A stretch of DNA of 64,000 nucleotides from Pseudomonas crudilactis (GTDB lineage: Bacteria; Pseudomonadota; Gammaproteobacteria; Pseudomonadales; Pseudomonadaceae), in contig NZ_WXVV01000030.1 in the NCBI RefSeq assembly GCF_013433315.1, positions 1-64,000 on the forward strand. Reading direction: 5' to 3'. Of this stretch, positions 1 through 7,436 are shown piece after piece (position 1 is the stretch's first letter; every line of letters starts with the position of its first letter). The notes below the pieces were generated by a model that saw only the letters and a list, made by a program, of their open reading frames with translations, did no database searches and was not told the DNA's origin. The translations under genes and the position numbers were made by a program.

Positions 1-50
1 GCCGATGGTAGTGTGGGGTTTCCCCATGTGAGAGTAGGTCATCGTCAAGA
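1..50 (+). rRNA. rrf: 5S ribosomal RNA, 3' end (partial)
   Basis: The first ~50 bases match the 3' part of gammaproteobacterial 5S rRNA as I remember it, including the GCCGATGGTAGTGTGGGG stretch and the closing arm ending near GTCATCGTCA. The rest of the gene and its rRNA operon lie to the left of the window. The exact 3' end is uncertain by a few bases. Confidence 0.93.
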
Positions 51-60
51 TTAAATTCCG

Positions 61-96
61 AAACCCCAATTGCGAAAGCAGTTGGGGTTTTGTTTT
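61..96 (+). terminator. Terminator of the rRNA operon
   Basis: AAACCCCAA and TTGGGGTTT arms enclose a GAAA loop and are followed by TTTTGTTTT. The hairpin begins about ten bases after the 5S end, the usual place for an rrn terminator. Confidence 0.9.
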
Positions 97-271
97 GTCC
101 GCAGGAAAGTTTTCGTGGGACACCGCTGTCCCAACCGTCGCAAGAAATGGCCATTGGGGAAATTCCTTCTGAGTGACCGGGCAGTTTTTGGTATGGTGCA
201 GCTCGTTTTTTAACGGACTGATGTCATGCCCACGGATCGGCACTCATTTATGTCAAAGAGTTGCTGTAGAA

Positions 272-2164
272 ATGCCTGAACCTATCCCGATCAAGGACCA
301 CGAAAAAGAGACGCGTCTGGTCAACAAACGGTTGATCGCCTGCGCCATGTTCGTCTTCGCCATCAGTTGCGCCCTGGTCGTGCGCCTGTACATCCTGCAA
401 GTGGTGGAATTCGACTACCACTCGACCATCTCGGAAAACAATCGCGTCCACGTCTTGCCGATCCCGCCGACACGCGGCTTGATCTACGATCGCAATGGTG
501 TGCTGCTCGCGGATAACCGTCCCAGTTTCAACCTGACCATCACCCGCGAACGCGCGACCGACGTCAATCAAGAACTGGACGAAGTCATCAATCTCCTGCA
601 CCTGCCTGCAGAAGATCGCACAGTCTTCGATAAAGCCATGAAGCAGTCCCGCCACCCGTTTACGCCGGTGACGCTGTTCTATGAGCTGACGGAGGAGCAA
701 ATTGCCGTACTGGCCGTTAACGAGTTCCGCCTCCCGGGCCTGGATGTCGAGCCGCAGTTTGTCCGCAATTACCCACTCGGCGCGCACTTCGCCCACTCGA
801 TCGGTTACGTTGGCCGGATCAACGAAAAAGAATCCAAAACCCTCGACTCGGTCGAGTATCGCGGTACTCAATCCATTGGCAAAACCGGCATCGAACGTTT
901 CTATGAAGCGCAGCTACACGGCCACGTCGGTTATGAAGAGGTGGAAACCAACGCCCAAGGACGCGTACTCCGAGTGCTTAAACACACCGACCCGGTTCCC
1001 GGCCAGAACATCGTCCTGAGCCTCGACATCAAGCTGCAGGAAGCTGCCGAAGCCGCACTGGGTGACCGCCGTGGTTCTGTCGTAGCGCTTGATCCGTCGA
1101 CCGGCGAAGTGTTGGCCATGGTCAGCAATCCGAGCTTCGACCCGAATCTGTTCGTCACTGGCATCAGCTCCAAGGAATACTCGGCACTACGAGACTCGAT
1201 CGACCGGCCACTGTTCAACCGCGTACTGCGCGGGCTCTACGCACCGGGCTCGACGATCAAGCCAGAGGTGGCCATCGCTGGCCTCGATGCCGGTGTGGTG
1301 ACGCCGCAGACGCGCGTCTTCGACCCCGGTTATTACCAGCTCCCGGACTTCGATCACAAGTACCGCAACTGGAACCACAGCGGCGACGGCTGGGTGGACA
1401 TGGACGCGGCGATCATGCGTTCCAACGACACCTACTTCTATGACCTGGCACACAAGCTCGGTATTGATCGTCTGCACGATTACATGGCGATGTTCGGCCT
1501 CGGCGAGAAAGTCTCTCTGGACATGTTCGAAGAGTCTCCCGGTCTGATGCCATCGCAAGCGTGGAAGCGCGCGACTCGCCGGCAAGCCTGGTACCCGGGC
1601 GAAACGGTCATCCTCGGCATCGGCCAGGGCTACATGCAGGTCACGCCACTGCAACTGGCTCAGGCCACGGCATTGATCGCCAACAAAGGTGTATGGAACC
1701 GGCCGCACCTTGCCAAAACCGTCGATGGCGTTGCCCCGGTCGATGAGCATCCGATGCCGAACATCCTGCTCAAGGATCCGCGAGATTGGGAACAGGTCAA
1801 TCACGGCATGCAGATGGTGATGCACGATGCCCGAGGCATCGCTCGTGCGGCCGCGGCCGGTGCGCAATACCGTATCGCTGGCAAGAGTGGTACGGCGCAG
1901 GTGGTGGCGATCAAGCAAGGCGAACGCTACAACCGCGAGAAAACCCTTGAACGCCACCGCGATAACGCCTTGTTCGTTGGCTTTGCGCCGGCCGAGCATC
2001 CGAAGATTGCGATTTCGGTGATGATCGAGAACGGCGAGGCCGGTGGTCGTGTCGCCGGCCCTGTGGTGCGGCAGATCATGGATGCCTGGCTACTTGATCA
2101 GGACGGCCATCTCAAGCCGCAATACGCGGCGCCGACCAGGGCGCCTGGAGACCCGCATGTCTAA
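272..2164 (+). CDS. mrdA: Penicillin-binding protein 2 (peptidoglycan DD-transpeptidase)
   Basis: Class B PBP that cross-links peptidoglycan stem peptides during lateral wall growth, anchored in the inner membrane and acting in the periplasm. It has 630 residues, the usual PBP2 size. One N-terminal membrane helix (about residues 24-46, ACAMFVFAISCALVV) is followed by the PBP dimerisation domain and the transpeptidase domain. All three active-site motifs are present: STIK near residue 327, SND near 384 and KSGT near 538. The start at 272 (MPEPIPIKDHEKE) is chosen because family members begin this way; the frame stays open to a GTG at 173, but that leader looks non-coding. No rodA follows, so this is probably the second PBP2 paralogue of pseudomonads rather than the rodA-linked one. 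That point is inference. Confidence 0.92.
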   Translation: MPEPIPIKDHEKETRLVNKRLIACAMFVFAISCALVVRLYILQVVEFDYHSTISENNRVHVLPIPPTRGLIYDRNGVLLADNRPSFNLTITRERATDVNQELDEVINLLHLPAEDRTVFDKAMKQSRHPFTPVTLFYELTEEQIAVLAVNEFRLPGLDVEPQFVRNYPLGAHFAHSIGYVGRINEKESKTLDSVEYRGTQSIGKTGIERFYEAQLHGHVGYEEVETNAQGRVLRVLKHTDPVPGQNIVLSLDIKLQEAAEAALGDRRGSVVALDPSTGEVLAMVSNPSFDPNLFVTGISSKEYSALRDSIDRPLFNRVLRGLYAPGSTIKPEVAIAGLDAGVVTPQTRVFDPGYYQLPDFDHKYRNWNHSGDGWVDMDAAIMRSNDTYFYDLAHKLGIDRLHDYMAMFGLGEKVSLDMFEESPGLMPSQAWKRATRRQAWYPGETVILGIGQGYMQVTPLQLAQATALIANKGVWNRPHLAKTVDGVAPVDEHPMPNILLKDPRDWEQVNHGMQMVMHDARGIARAAAAGAQYRIAGKSGTAQVVAIKQGERYNREKTLERHRDNALFVGFAPAEHPKIAISVMIENGEAGGRVAGPVVRQIMDAWLLDQDGHLKPQYAAPTRAPGDPHV

Positions 2165-2171
2165 CGGTTCG

Positions 2172-2204
2172 CAGCCTCGGCTCATGCTGGTTGAGCCGAG
2201 GCTG
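2172..2204. terminator. Long hairpin between convergent genes
   Basis: A perfect 13-bp inverted repeat (CAGCCTCGGCTCA, 7-nt loop, then its complement) sits between the stop of the PBP2 gene and the stop of the lipoprotein gene on the other strand. There is no T-run on either side, so it is at best an atypical bidirectional terminator. Confidence 0.5.
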
Positions 2205-2222
2205 TGAGTTGCCCTGCAAAGC

Positions 2223-2894
2223 CTATTTGCAGCGGTAACCCTCGGGCATCGTGACGGTGTAGTTGCGTTGTACACGGTCCTCGAAGTTCAGGTTCTGCAA
2301 GCCTTGCTCCACTAGAAAGTCTTCGACCCTGGAGGACTGGCAGTCTTCGTTATAGGACGAAGCGCGAAGCAGGTAGACCGGGCGCTTACTGACTTCATCG
2401 CGTGCAGTGGCAACGAAGGTGCTGAGCGTGGTGTAACCGGTGCGCTCCGACGTCCCTACCGGGCCATAGGTCGTGTTCGGTTTACTCGTGCACGTCAGCC
2501 GGTCGTCTTTTTTCTTGCTGGTCTTGCACACGGTAGAGGTGCTGGTCGGCACTTGCCCGTACTCGGTGGCGGTATAACGGTAAGTCACCTGTCGGCTGCC
2601 GACATCGAGGCTGATGGTCATTTTTATCGGTGCATGTTTCTTCGGCAGACTGGCGTCGGTATAAACCTCCTGGAAGCCCCTGTCTTTCAACGCATTAACC
2701 ATGTCGCGAAGATAGTAGCGGGCATTAAGAGCGTTTTCGTCGCTGCCAGTCGCAGACGTCACCAGTACAGTCGCCTTTCGATCAAAATGATAATCCGGAT
2801 CAGGTGTGGCATTTAGCGCCACGTCCATTTGCGTGGCGCAGCCGCTGATCAACGCTGTCAGTAAAAACAGCGTGCAGAATAAAAACCGGGTCAT
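2223..2894 (-). CDS. Putative lipoprotein of unknown function
   Basis: A 223-residue protein with a clear lipoprotein signal peptide: MTRFLFCTLFLLTALISGC, lipobox ISGC with the acylated cysteine at residue 19. The mature part starts ATQMDVALNATPDPDYHFDR, which weakly recalls DUF4136-type lipoproteins, but I do not recognise the family with certainty. The central part has a Cys/Lys-rich segment (CKTSKKKDD) and several further cysteines (SYNEDC, EGYRC at the C-terminus), suggesting disulfides in the periplasm. It is a lone gene, facing the PBP2 gene tail to tail. Confidence 0.7.
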   Translation of the reverse strand: MTRFLFCTLFLLTALISGCATQMDVALNATPDPDYHFDRKATVLVTSATGSDENALNARYYLRDMVNALKDRGFQEVYTDASLPKKHAPIKMTISLDVGSRQVTYRYTATEYGQVPTSTSTVCKTSKKKDDRLTCTSKPNTTYGPVGTSERTGYTTLSTFVATARDEVSKRPVYLLRASSYNEDCQSSRVEDFLVEQGLQNLNFEDRVQRNYTVTMPEGYRCK

Positions 2895-2979
2895 GACAAA
2901 GCCGCCTTACAAACTAAGGATTGAATAAGAGTCAAACGCTGTGGACTGGCGACAATTAACTCGCGCTGATGCGCAAGGC

Positions 2980-3186
2980 TCAGTCCTTCTGAAATTCCAG
3001 CAAATCGCCTGGCTGGCAATCGAGTGCTGCGCAGAGCTTGTCCAGGGTGGCCATTTTCACGCCCTTGACCTTGCCATTTTTCAGTAATGACAGGTTGGCC
3101 TCGGTAATGCCCAGCAGGCTGGCCAATTCTTTCGAGCGAATTTTTTGCGTGGCCATGACAACGTCAAGGCGGACGATAATGGTCAT
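2980..3186 (-). CDS. Small Xre-family (Cro/CI-type) HTH regulator
   Basis: A 68-residue protein that is nearly all helix-turn-helix: ELASLLGITEANLSLLKNGKVKGV is the HTH and recognition helix, and it ends DCQPGDLLEFQKD as in the YozG-like group. It starts 9 bp after the stop of the DUF2975 gene on the same strand, so the two are co-transcribed. DUF2975 membrane proteins are commonly paired with such tiny Xre regulators, and that pairing is the best evidence for function. No effector domain is present. Target genes are unknown; self-regulation of the pair is a reasonable guess. An internal ATG at 3156 is an alternative start, but the first ATG gives the family's usual N-terminus. Confidence 0.82.
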   Translation of the reverse strand: MTIIVRLDVVMATQKIRSKELASLLGITEANLSLLKNGKVKGVKMATLDKLCAALDCQPGDLLEFQKD

Positions 3187-3195
3187 TGTATTGTT

Positions 3196-3801
3196 CTATA
3201 TGTATTGGCTTTGCTCATCGCTGAGTACTTTTGCATCGCGCATGATAATTGAAAACAAACAGAGCAATACGCCTTTGACAATCTCGTAGGCAGAAGTGGA
3301 AGACAGACCGACCGAGAACTGAAAAATACGATCCCCTGGCGGCAGATCAATAGACAGGGCTAAACCTTGCAGGGTCTCTACCAGCGGGTAGGCGGCCGGA
3401 GAAATGATGCACAGAATTCCCACTCGCCATAACACCGTGATGTTGCGCTCGGTCCAGGTTTCACCGCGGGACAAGCGCAGGAAAAACAACCCTGTCAGCC
3501 AAAGTACGTAGGTCGAAAGCAGAACGGGCAGGAAATCCAGAACGACGAGCAGCGCAGTGACCAGTGGCGAGAGCCATGTGTCGGGGGCAAGCAGCGCTCC
3601 TTCGACAAACGGATCAAGCAATTGCGGCGAGTTTTCGGCGAAGGCGTAGAGTAGAGCCGCGAGCATTTCATCGGTTTTGAAGAACCAGATCGAAGCGTTG
3701 CCACCAACCTCGGTCACCCCTAAGACCCAGACAAGAATCGCTGCCAGTAGTCCGACCCAATGCATGCGCTGCAGTGCCAATCCGTTGTTACGAGTACTCA
3801 T
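3196..3801 (-). CDS. DUF2975 integral membrane protein
   Basis: A 201-residue protein with about four membrane segments (near WVGLLAAILVWVLGV; WLSPLVTALLVVLDFLPVLL; TVLWRVGILCIISP; GVLLCLFSIIM). The layout, and the partner Xre gene directly downstream, fit the DUF2975 family. Biochemical function is unknown. The start at 3801 (MSTRNNG) has an AAGGA ribosome site seven bases upstream; the frame extends to 3822 but without one. The pair may be a membrane-tethered control module in which the membrane protein affects the small HTH protein, which is inference from family co-occurrence. Confidence 0.75.
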   Translation of the reverse strand: MSTRNNGLALQRMHWVGLLAAILVWVLGVTEVGGNASIWFFKTDEMLAALLYAFAENSPQLLDPFVEGALLAPDTWLSPLVTALLVVLDFLPVLLSTYVLWLTGLFFLRLSRGETWTERNITVLWRVGILCIISPAAYPLVETLQGLALSIDLPPGDRIFQFSVGLSSTSAYEIVKGVLLCLFSIIMRDAKVLSDEQSQYI

Positions 3802-4101
3802 GAAAAATCCTTGCGGTGTCATTGGGAATGACTAATTCTCGATGTTAAATTATCGAATGGCAATAATAAATTGTTCTTCTTTTGTGAAGGTCGCTCTTGG
3901 CATCGAGATGCCGGGGGCCACAGCATCATTCTCGGTTCATTCGCTATGGGGAGAATTTCAAGGTCGATGGGCTCTCGAGTTCCAAACAAGTCGAGAGCAG
4001 GGGAGGGGCGCGATCCACTCGGTGGCCGCTGGTATGGCAGGAATTGATTAGAGCGGGGACACACGCCATAGGCATGTTTCAGTCGCCCGCTCTCACAGGG
4101 C
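3802..4101. other. Intergenic region, 300 bp
   Basis: It separates the leftward DUF2975 gene from the end of the leftward nitroreductase gene. An AT-rich stretch at about 3830-3885 is the likely promoter area of the DUF2975-xre pair. No convincing ORF, repeat or structured RNA is seen; short open frames here lack ribosome sites and resemblance to known proteins. Confidence 0.5.
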
Positions 4102-4740
4102 TTACTTGATCTCGGTAATGAAGTTTTCCCGCGAGCGGCGAACCTTTTTCAAGTTGACCAACCAGTCTCCCTCAGTGGCTCTATGCCCCAGCGGCAGAAT
4201 TACCACACTGCGCAGGTTGCGGGCCGCGAGTCCGAGGATTTCATCGATGGCTGCCGGGTCGAATCCTTCCATCGGTGTGGCATCGACTTCTTCAAACGCT
4301 GCGGCGATCAAAGCCGAGCCCAAACCGATATAAGCCTGACGCGCAGCCGCCTGATAATTAGCCTCCTTGCCACGTCCAGCAACAATGCCCAAGAGCATCT
4401 GACGGTAATTTTCCCAACCTTCGTTAATGGTCCCGCGTACTTCGTTAGTCAGGTCAAACATCATGTTGACCCGCTCGGCAGTGATGTCGTCCCACGCGGC
4501 AAACACCAACAAATGAGAACAGTCGGTAACCTGCTGCTGATTCCAGCTGACGGCTTTGATCTTTTCGCGAACCTCTGCATTGGTCACTACGAGCAATTCA
4601 AAGGGCTGCAGTCCACTTGATGTCGGCGTTAACCGCACCGCTTCCAGAATGCGCTCGATTTTTTCATCGGACACCGTCCGGGAAGGGTCGTACTTTTTCG
4701 TTGCGTAGCGCCATTTCAGCAGGTCTGTCAGTGTACTCAT
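4102..4740 (-). CDS. Nitroreductase-family NAD(P)H oxidoreductase (NfsB-like)
   Basis: A 212-residue FMN flavoenzyme of the NfsB group, expected to reduce nitroaromatics, quinones or similar electrophiles in the cytosol with NAD(P)H. Family marks are the N-terminal LLKWRYATKKYDPSR, the FMN-contacting PTSSGLQPFELLVV, and the late segment MEGFDPAAIDEILGL...SVVILPLGHR. The start is ATG at 4740 (or the adjacent ATG at 4743); the open frame continues upstream to 5097 but runs through the promoter and the divergent merR gene, so that extension is rejected. It diverges from a MerR regulator and has a MerR-type promoter with a 19-bp spacer in between, so induction by a redox or chemical stress is likely. 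Confidence 0.88.
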   Translation of the reverse strand: MSTLTDLLKWRYATKKYDPSRTVSDEKIERILEAVRLTPTSSGLQPFELLVVTNAEVREKIKAVSWNQQQVTDCSHLLVFAAWDDITAERVNMMFDLTNEVRGTINEGWENYRQMLLGIVAGRGKEANYQAAARQAYIGLGSALIAAAFEEVDATPMEGFDPAAIDEILGLAARNLRSVVILPLGHRATEGDWLVNLKKVRRSRENFITEIK

Positions 4741-4814
4741 CATCAAATTCCATAAAGGTGAAAGATGTTCAGGTGGGTCAATAACGACTGGCTGTCGTGC
4801 TGAACCTGGGCTTA

Positions 4815-4845
4815 TGCTAACGATTAAAGCCAACTTGAAGGTCAA
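4815..4845 (-). promoter_or_regulatory. MerR-type promoter/operator of the nitroreductase gene
   Basis: On the minus strand, TTGACC (4845-4840) and TTAGCA (4820-4815) form -35 and -10 boxes with a 19-bp spacer. The spacer holds the dyad TTCAAG-N4-CTTTAA. An overlong spacer with an internal dyad is the hallmark of promoters activated by MerR-family proteins through DNA distortion. The -35 edge lies only 9 bp from the merR start codon. Confidence 0.7.
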
Positions 4846-4854
4846 GCAGTTTTT

Positions 4855-5295
4855 ATGAAGATTGGAGAAGTTTCCAAGCGCACCGGTGTTGCCGCTTCGG
4901 CCATTCGCTATTACGAGGAGCAAGGTTTGCTGGAGCCTTCTACCCGTGACGCCAACGGATATCGCCACTATGTCGAGGCGGCTGTCGCGCGATTGATTCT
5001 GGTGCGCGATGCTCAGAGGCTGGGATTTTCTCTCGATACCATACGCGGTCTTTTCTTGCAGGATGGCAGTTGTTCGAAATCGCTGACCATCGAGCAAATC
5101 GATATCCGTATGGATGAGATACGCCAGATCGAGGCCAACCTGGCGCTACAGCGGGAGGGCTTGTTGCGGCTACGGCATGTGCTTGAGGAAAGTTTGCGCA
5201 GTGGTGCTCCTGTCGTGTGCGCGAGTGTGCACCGGGCCGAGTCGTATCGGCCTGAGCAGAACATGATCACGCGCAACGCATTGCACGGGCGTTGA
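4855..5295 (+). CDS. MerR-family transcriptional regulator
   Basis: A 146-residue regulator with the MerR winged-helix DNA-binding domain at the N-terminus (MKIGEVSKRTGVAASAIRYYEEQGLL...GYRHY) followed by a long dimerisation helix (about 75-120) and a short C-terminal effector part. It has cysteines at SCSKS and VVCASVH, but not the CysX4-6Cys arrangement of SoxR, so the signal cannot be assigned. It is divergent from a nitroreductase gene whose promoter has the MerR architecture, making that gene the obvious target. Its ribosome site (GAAGG) lies inside the target's -35 region, so binding would probably also affect its own expression. Confidence 0.88.
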   Translation: MKIGEVSKRTGVAASAIRYYEEQGLLEPSTRDANGYRHYVEAAVARLILVRDAQRLGFSLDTIRGLFLQDGSCSKSLTIEQIDIRMDEIRQIEANLALQREGLLRLRHVLEESLRSGAPVVCASVHRAESYRPEQNMITRNALHGR

Positions 5296-5319
5296 CCCAC
5301 ATTTGAAATGCATTCCAAT

Positions 5320-5344
5320 GTGGGAACGAGCCTGCTCGCGAAAG
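5320..5344 (+). repeat. Single degenerate REP element
   Basis: GTGGGAACGAGCCTGCTCGC followed by GAAAG is a one-mismatch copy of the GTGGGAGCGAGC-CT-GCTCGCGAA palindrome repeated elsewhere in the window. It lies in the gap between the convergent merR and lprI-like genes. Confidence 0.75.
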
Positions 5345-5368
5345 ATCACTCAAAACCGCCGCAAAAAA

Positions 5369-5773
5369 TCAGGCCCCGGGCACCGGGCAGCTCATGTCAC
5401 CTTCTTCACACTTCAAATACTGTTTCAGCGCCTCGACCCGCACTTTGGTCACTCCAGTCAGACAACTGCTGTAAACCCACGGATAAACGCTCCCGCCCGT
5501 TACCCCGGACGATGAGAACTTGCACTCGGCGTCCCGAAACCCCAGCCACGCCCGTTGCGCACTGACCAACAGCTTCTTGCCATCCGGGTTGTCCTTCAAA
5601 CGCCCGGTGATCTGCTGATACACCGCGTTCAACTCCTTGTCCGCTGCTTTGAAGTCCTGCCCGGCGCACTGATTCATCGTCGCCTGATCGCTGGCATTGG
5701 CGCAGTCGACGGCGGCGTGGGCGAGGGGAGTGAACAGGAAGGGCGTGAGAGCCAGAAGCAGGCGTGGGGACAT
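5369..5773 (-). CDS. LprI-family (DUF1311) secreted protein, putative lysozyme-inhibitor-like
   Basis: A 134-residue exported protein. The N-terminus MSPRLLLALTPFLFTPLAHA is a signal peptide with an AHA|A cleavage site, followed by the DUF1311/LprI domain: DCANASDQATMNQCAGQDFKAADKELNAVYQQI and AQRAWLGFRDAEC. Six cysteines in the mature part (DCA, QCA, ECK, SCL, KCE, SCP) suggest disulfides. Family members include a mycobacterial lysozyme inhibitor, but for most, including this one, the role in the periplasm is unproven. ATG at 5773 is preferred over an in-frame TTG two codons upstream. Confidence 0.8.
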   Translation of the reverse strand: MSPRLLLALTPFLFTPLAHAAVDCANASDQATMNQCAGQDFKAADKELNAVYQQITGRLKDNPDGKKLLVSAQRAWLGFRDAECKFSSSGVTGGSVYPWVYSSCLTGVTKVRVEALKQYLKCEEGDMSCPVPGA

Positions 5774-5829
5774 GGTCAAATCTCGCTGTATCGAAGTAAG
5801 TGCCGAGCAGTGTAGCGGCTGCGTCGCGC

Positions 5830-6750
5830 TTATTCAGGCGGGCGCATTCGGGAAGCCGAGAGCAAACGGTCGGCGGTCGCCGCAATCTCTTCACCGTCGT
5901 GCAGCTTTTCCAGCCAGTGTTCAGGAATCCCCCGTACGCCGTAATAGGCACCGGCCAACTGACCGGTAATCGCGGCGGTGGTATCGGCGTCATCGCCCAG
6001 GTTGGCCGCCCGCAAAATGGCCGCTTCGAAGCTGTCCGTGTGGTGAAAGCACCACAACGCCGCTTCCAGCGACTGCACGCTGTAGCCACTACCTTTGATC
6101 TCTGCCTCGGACAGACCGAGGAAATCGCCACGCCCAATTGAAGCGACCTTGGGTTGCGAGAAGCTGACGAGTGGCAGCTGACGCAGTTCTGCCTTGCTCG
6201 CGCCTTCAAGCGCGCAGGCAATCAACCCGGCCAACAATTGGCAGCATTCGATGGCTTCAGGTGCTGCGTGGGTGGTTCGCGAACTGTCGGCGGCAAAGCT
6301 CTGGATTTGCCGGGCGTCGGGAAAGTAGAACAGCACCACCGGCACCAGACGCATCAGCGAACCGTTGCCGGCACTGTACGGGTCGGTCGAGCCGGCGAAG
6401 GGATCAGCGGTTTGTTGATATTGCGCCAGCGCCTGACTGACGGTCATGCCGATATCGAAACACTCACCGGTCGAACTCAGATAACCCCATTGCCACCAGT
6501 TGAGGTAGCGGCCCATTTGATCGGCAGCATTGAATCCATTCTTGTTCAGCAGGCTTTCTGCCAGACACAGGGCCATGGAGGTGTCATCGGTCCATTGTCC
6601 TGGCTTGAGGTGGAACGGGCCACCGCCGACCATATCGGTCAACGGTTGGAATGATCTCCGTGGTTTGAACTCAACCGTAGTACCGACAGCGTCGCCGCAT
6701 GCCAGACCAAGCAGGGCACCGCGGTAACGTTCGGCGAGGGATGGCGGCAT
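5830..6750 (-). CDS. ADP-ribosylglycohydrolase family protein
   Basis: A 306-residue protein of the DraG/ARH fold, which removes ADP-ribose from proteins or small molecules using two divalent metal ions. Both metal-site motifs are present: GQWTDDTSMALC (about residues 51-62) and LGDDADTTAAITGQLAGAYYG (about 252-272). The start RYRGALLGLACGDAVGTTVEF is also typical. No nitrogenase or DraT gene is near, so the classical nitrogenase-reactivation role is unlikely, and the substrate is unknown. It stands alone, upstream of and divergent from the AHSA1 gene. Confidence 0.88.
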   Translation of the reverse strand: MPPSLAERYRGALLGLACGDAVGTTVEFKPRRSFQPLTDMVGGGPFHLKPGQWTDDTSMALCLAESLLNKNGFNAADQMGRYLNWWQWGYLSSTGECFDIGMTVSQALAQYQQTADPFAGSTDPYSAGNGSLMRLVPVVLFYFPDARQIQSFAADSSRTTHAAPEAIECCQLLAGLIACALEGASKAELRQLPLVSFSQPKVASIGRGDFLGLSEAEIKGSGYSVQSLEAALWCFHHTDSFEAAILRAANLGDDADTTAAITGQLAGAYYGVRGIPEHWLEKLHDGEEIAATADRLLSASRMRPPE

Positions 6751-6947
6751 GATTCGTCCTTGTTATTTCAAATTCGCTGGAAAAGGTAACAGTTTCATTG
6801 GGCGAAGGGTGCGTGGATCCATCACTGAACCGGTCAGAAAACTGCAGCTTGATGTTTCCTTGCTGATGAATGACTGCACCGCTCTGATACAACTTCACAT
6901 TGGACATGTGGTCATACAAGCCTAGTGTTCAGAACAGGAGGTGACGT

Positions 6948-7436
6948 ATGAAACCAGTACCCAATAGTTTCGAACGCAAAATCACGCTCAAGGCGACGCG
7001 TTCGCATGTCTGGCGTGCATTGGTCGATGCCGAGGCGTTTGGCCAGTGGTTTGGGGTGGCGCTGGAGGGCCGGCGGTTTATTGCCGGTGAATGGACGCAA
7101 GGGCAGGTCACGTATCCGGGTTATGAACACGTGTTATGGAACGTGCTGATCGAGCGGGTCGAGCCACAGCAGTTGTTTTCGTTTCGTTGGCATCCGTATG
7201 CGGTGAACCCGAAAATCGACTATTCCCAGGAGCCGACCACGCTGGTCAAATTCGAGCTGCAGGATTATGAGGACGGCACGCTGCTCAAGGTTTCCGAGTC
7301 GGGTTTCGCGCATATCCCGGATGTTCGCCAGAAAGAGGCTTATTTCATGGACAGCCGTGGCTGGGAAGAGCAGTTGAGCCGACTCGAACAGTTTCTTGCC
7401 GAGAGCGCCAAGGCCCGCGAGCGTGACGGTGGCTGA
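6948..7436 (+). CDS. AHSA1/SRPBCC-domain protein
   Basis: A 162-residue single-domain protein of the Bet v1-like SRPBCC fold (activator of Hsp90 ATPase homologue 1-like). Visible marks are FERKITLKATRSHVWRALVDAEAFGQWFGV at the start and LLKVSESGFAHIP...GWEEQLSRLEQFL at the end. The fold binds hydrophobic ligands; the ligand here is unknown. A strong AGGAGG site precedes the ATG. The stop overlaps the start region of the downstream kinase gene, so the two are translationally coupled. Confidence 0.85.
   Translation: MKPVPNSFERKITLKATRSHVWRALVDAEAFGQWFGVALEGRRFIAGEWTQGQVTYPGYEHVLWNVLIERVEPQQLFSFRWHPYAVNPKIDYSQEPTTLVKFELQDYEDGTLLKVSESGFAHIPDVRQKEAYFMDSRGWEEQLSRLEQFLAESAKARERDGG

Noticed and set aside
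3842..4051. 69-70 residue open frames left of the nitroreductase
   Set aside because: No ribosome site, no similarity, and overlapping alternatives in several frames; this looks like intergenic sequence.
4741..5097. N-terminal extension of the nitroreductase by 118 residues
   Set aside because: Runs antisense through merR and through the MerR-type promoter; no nitroreductase has such an extension.
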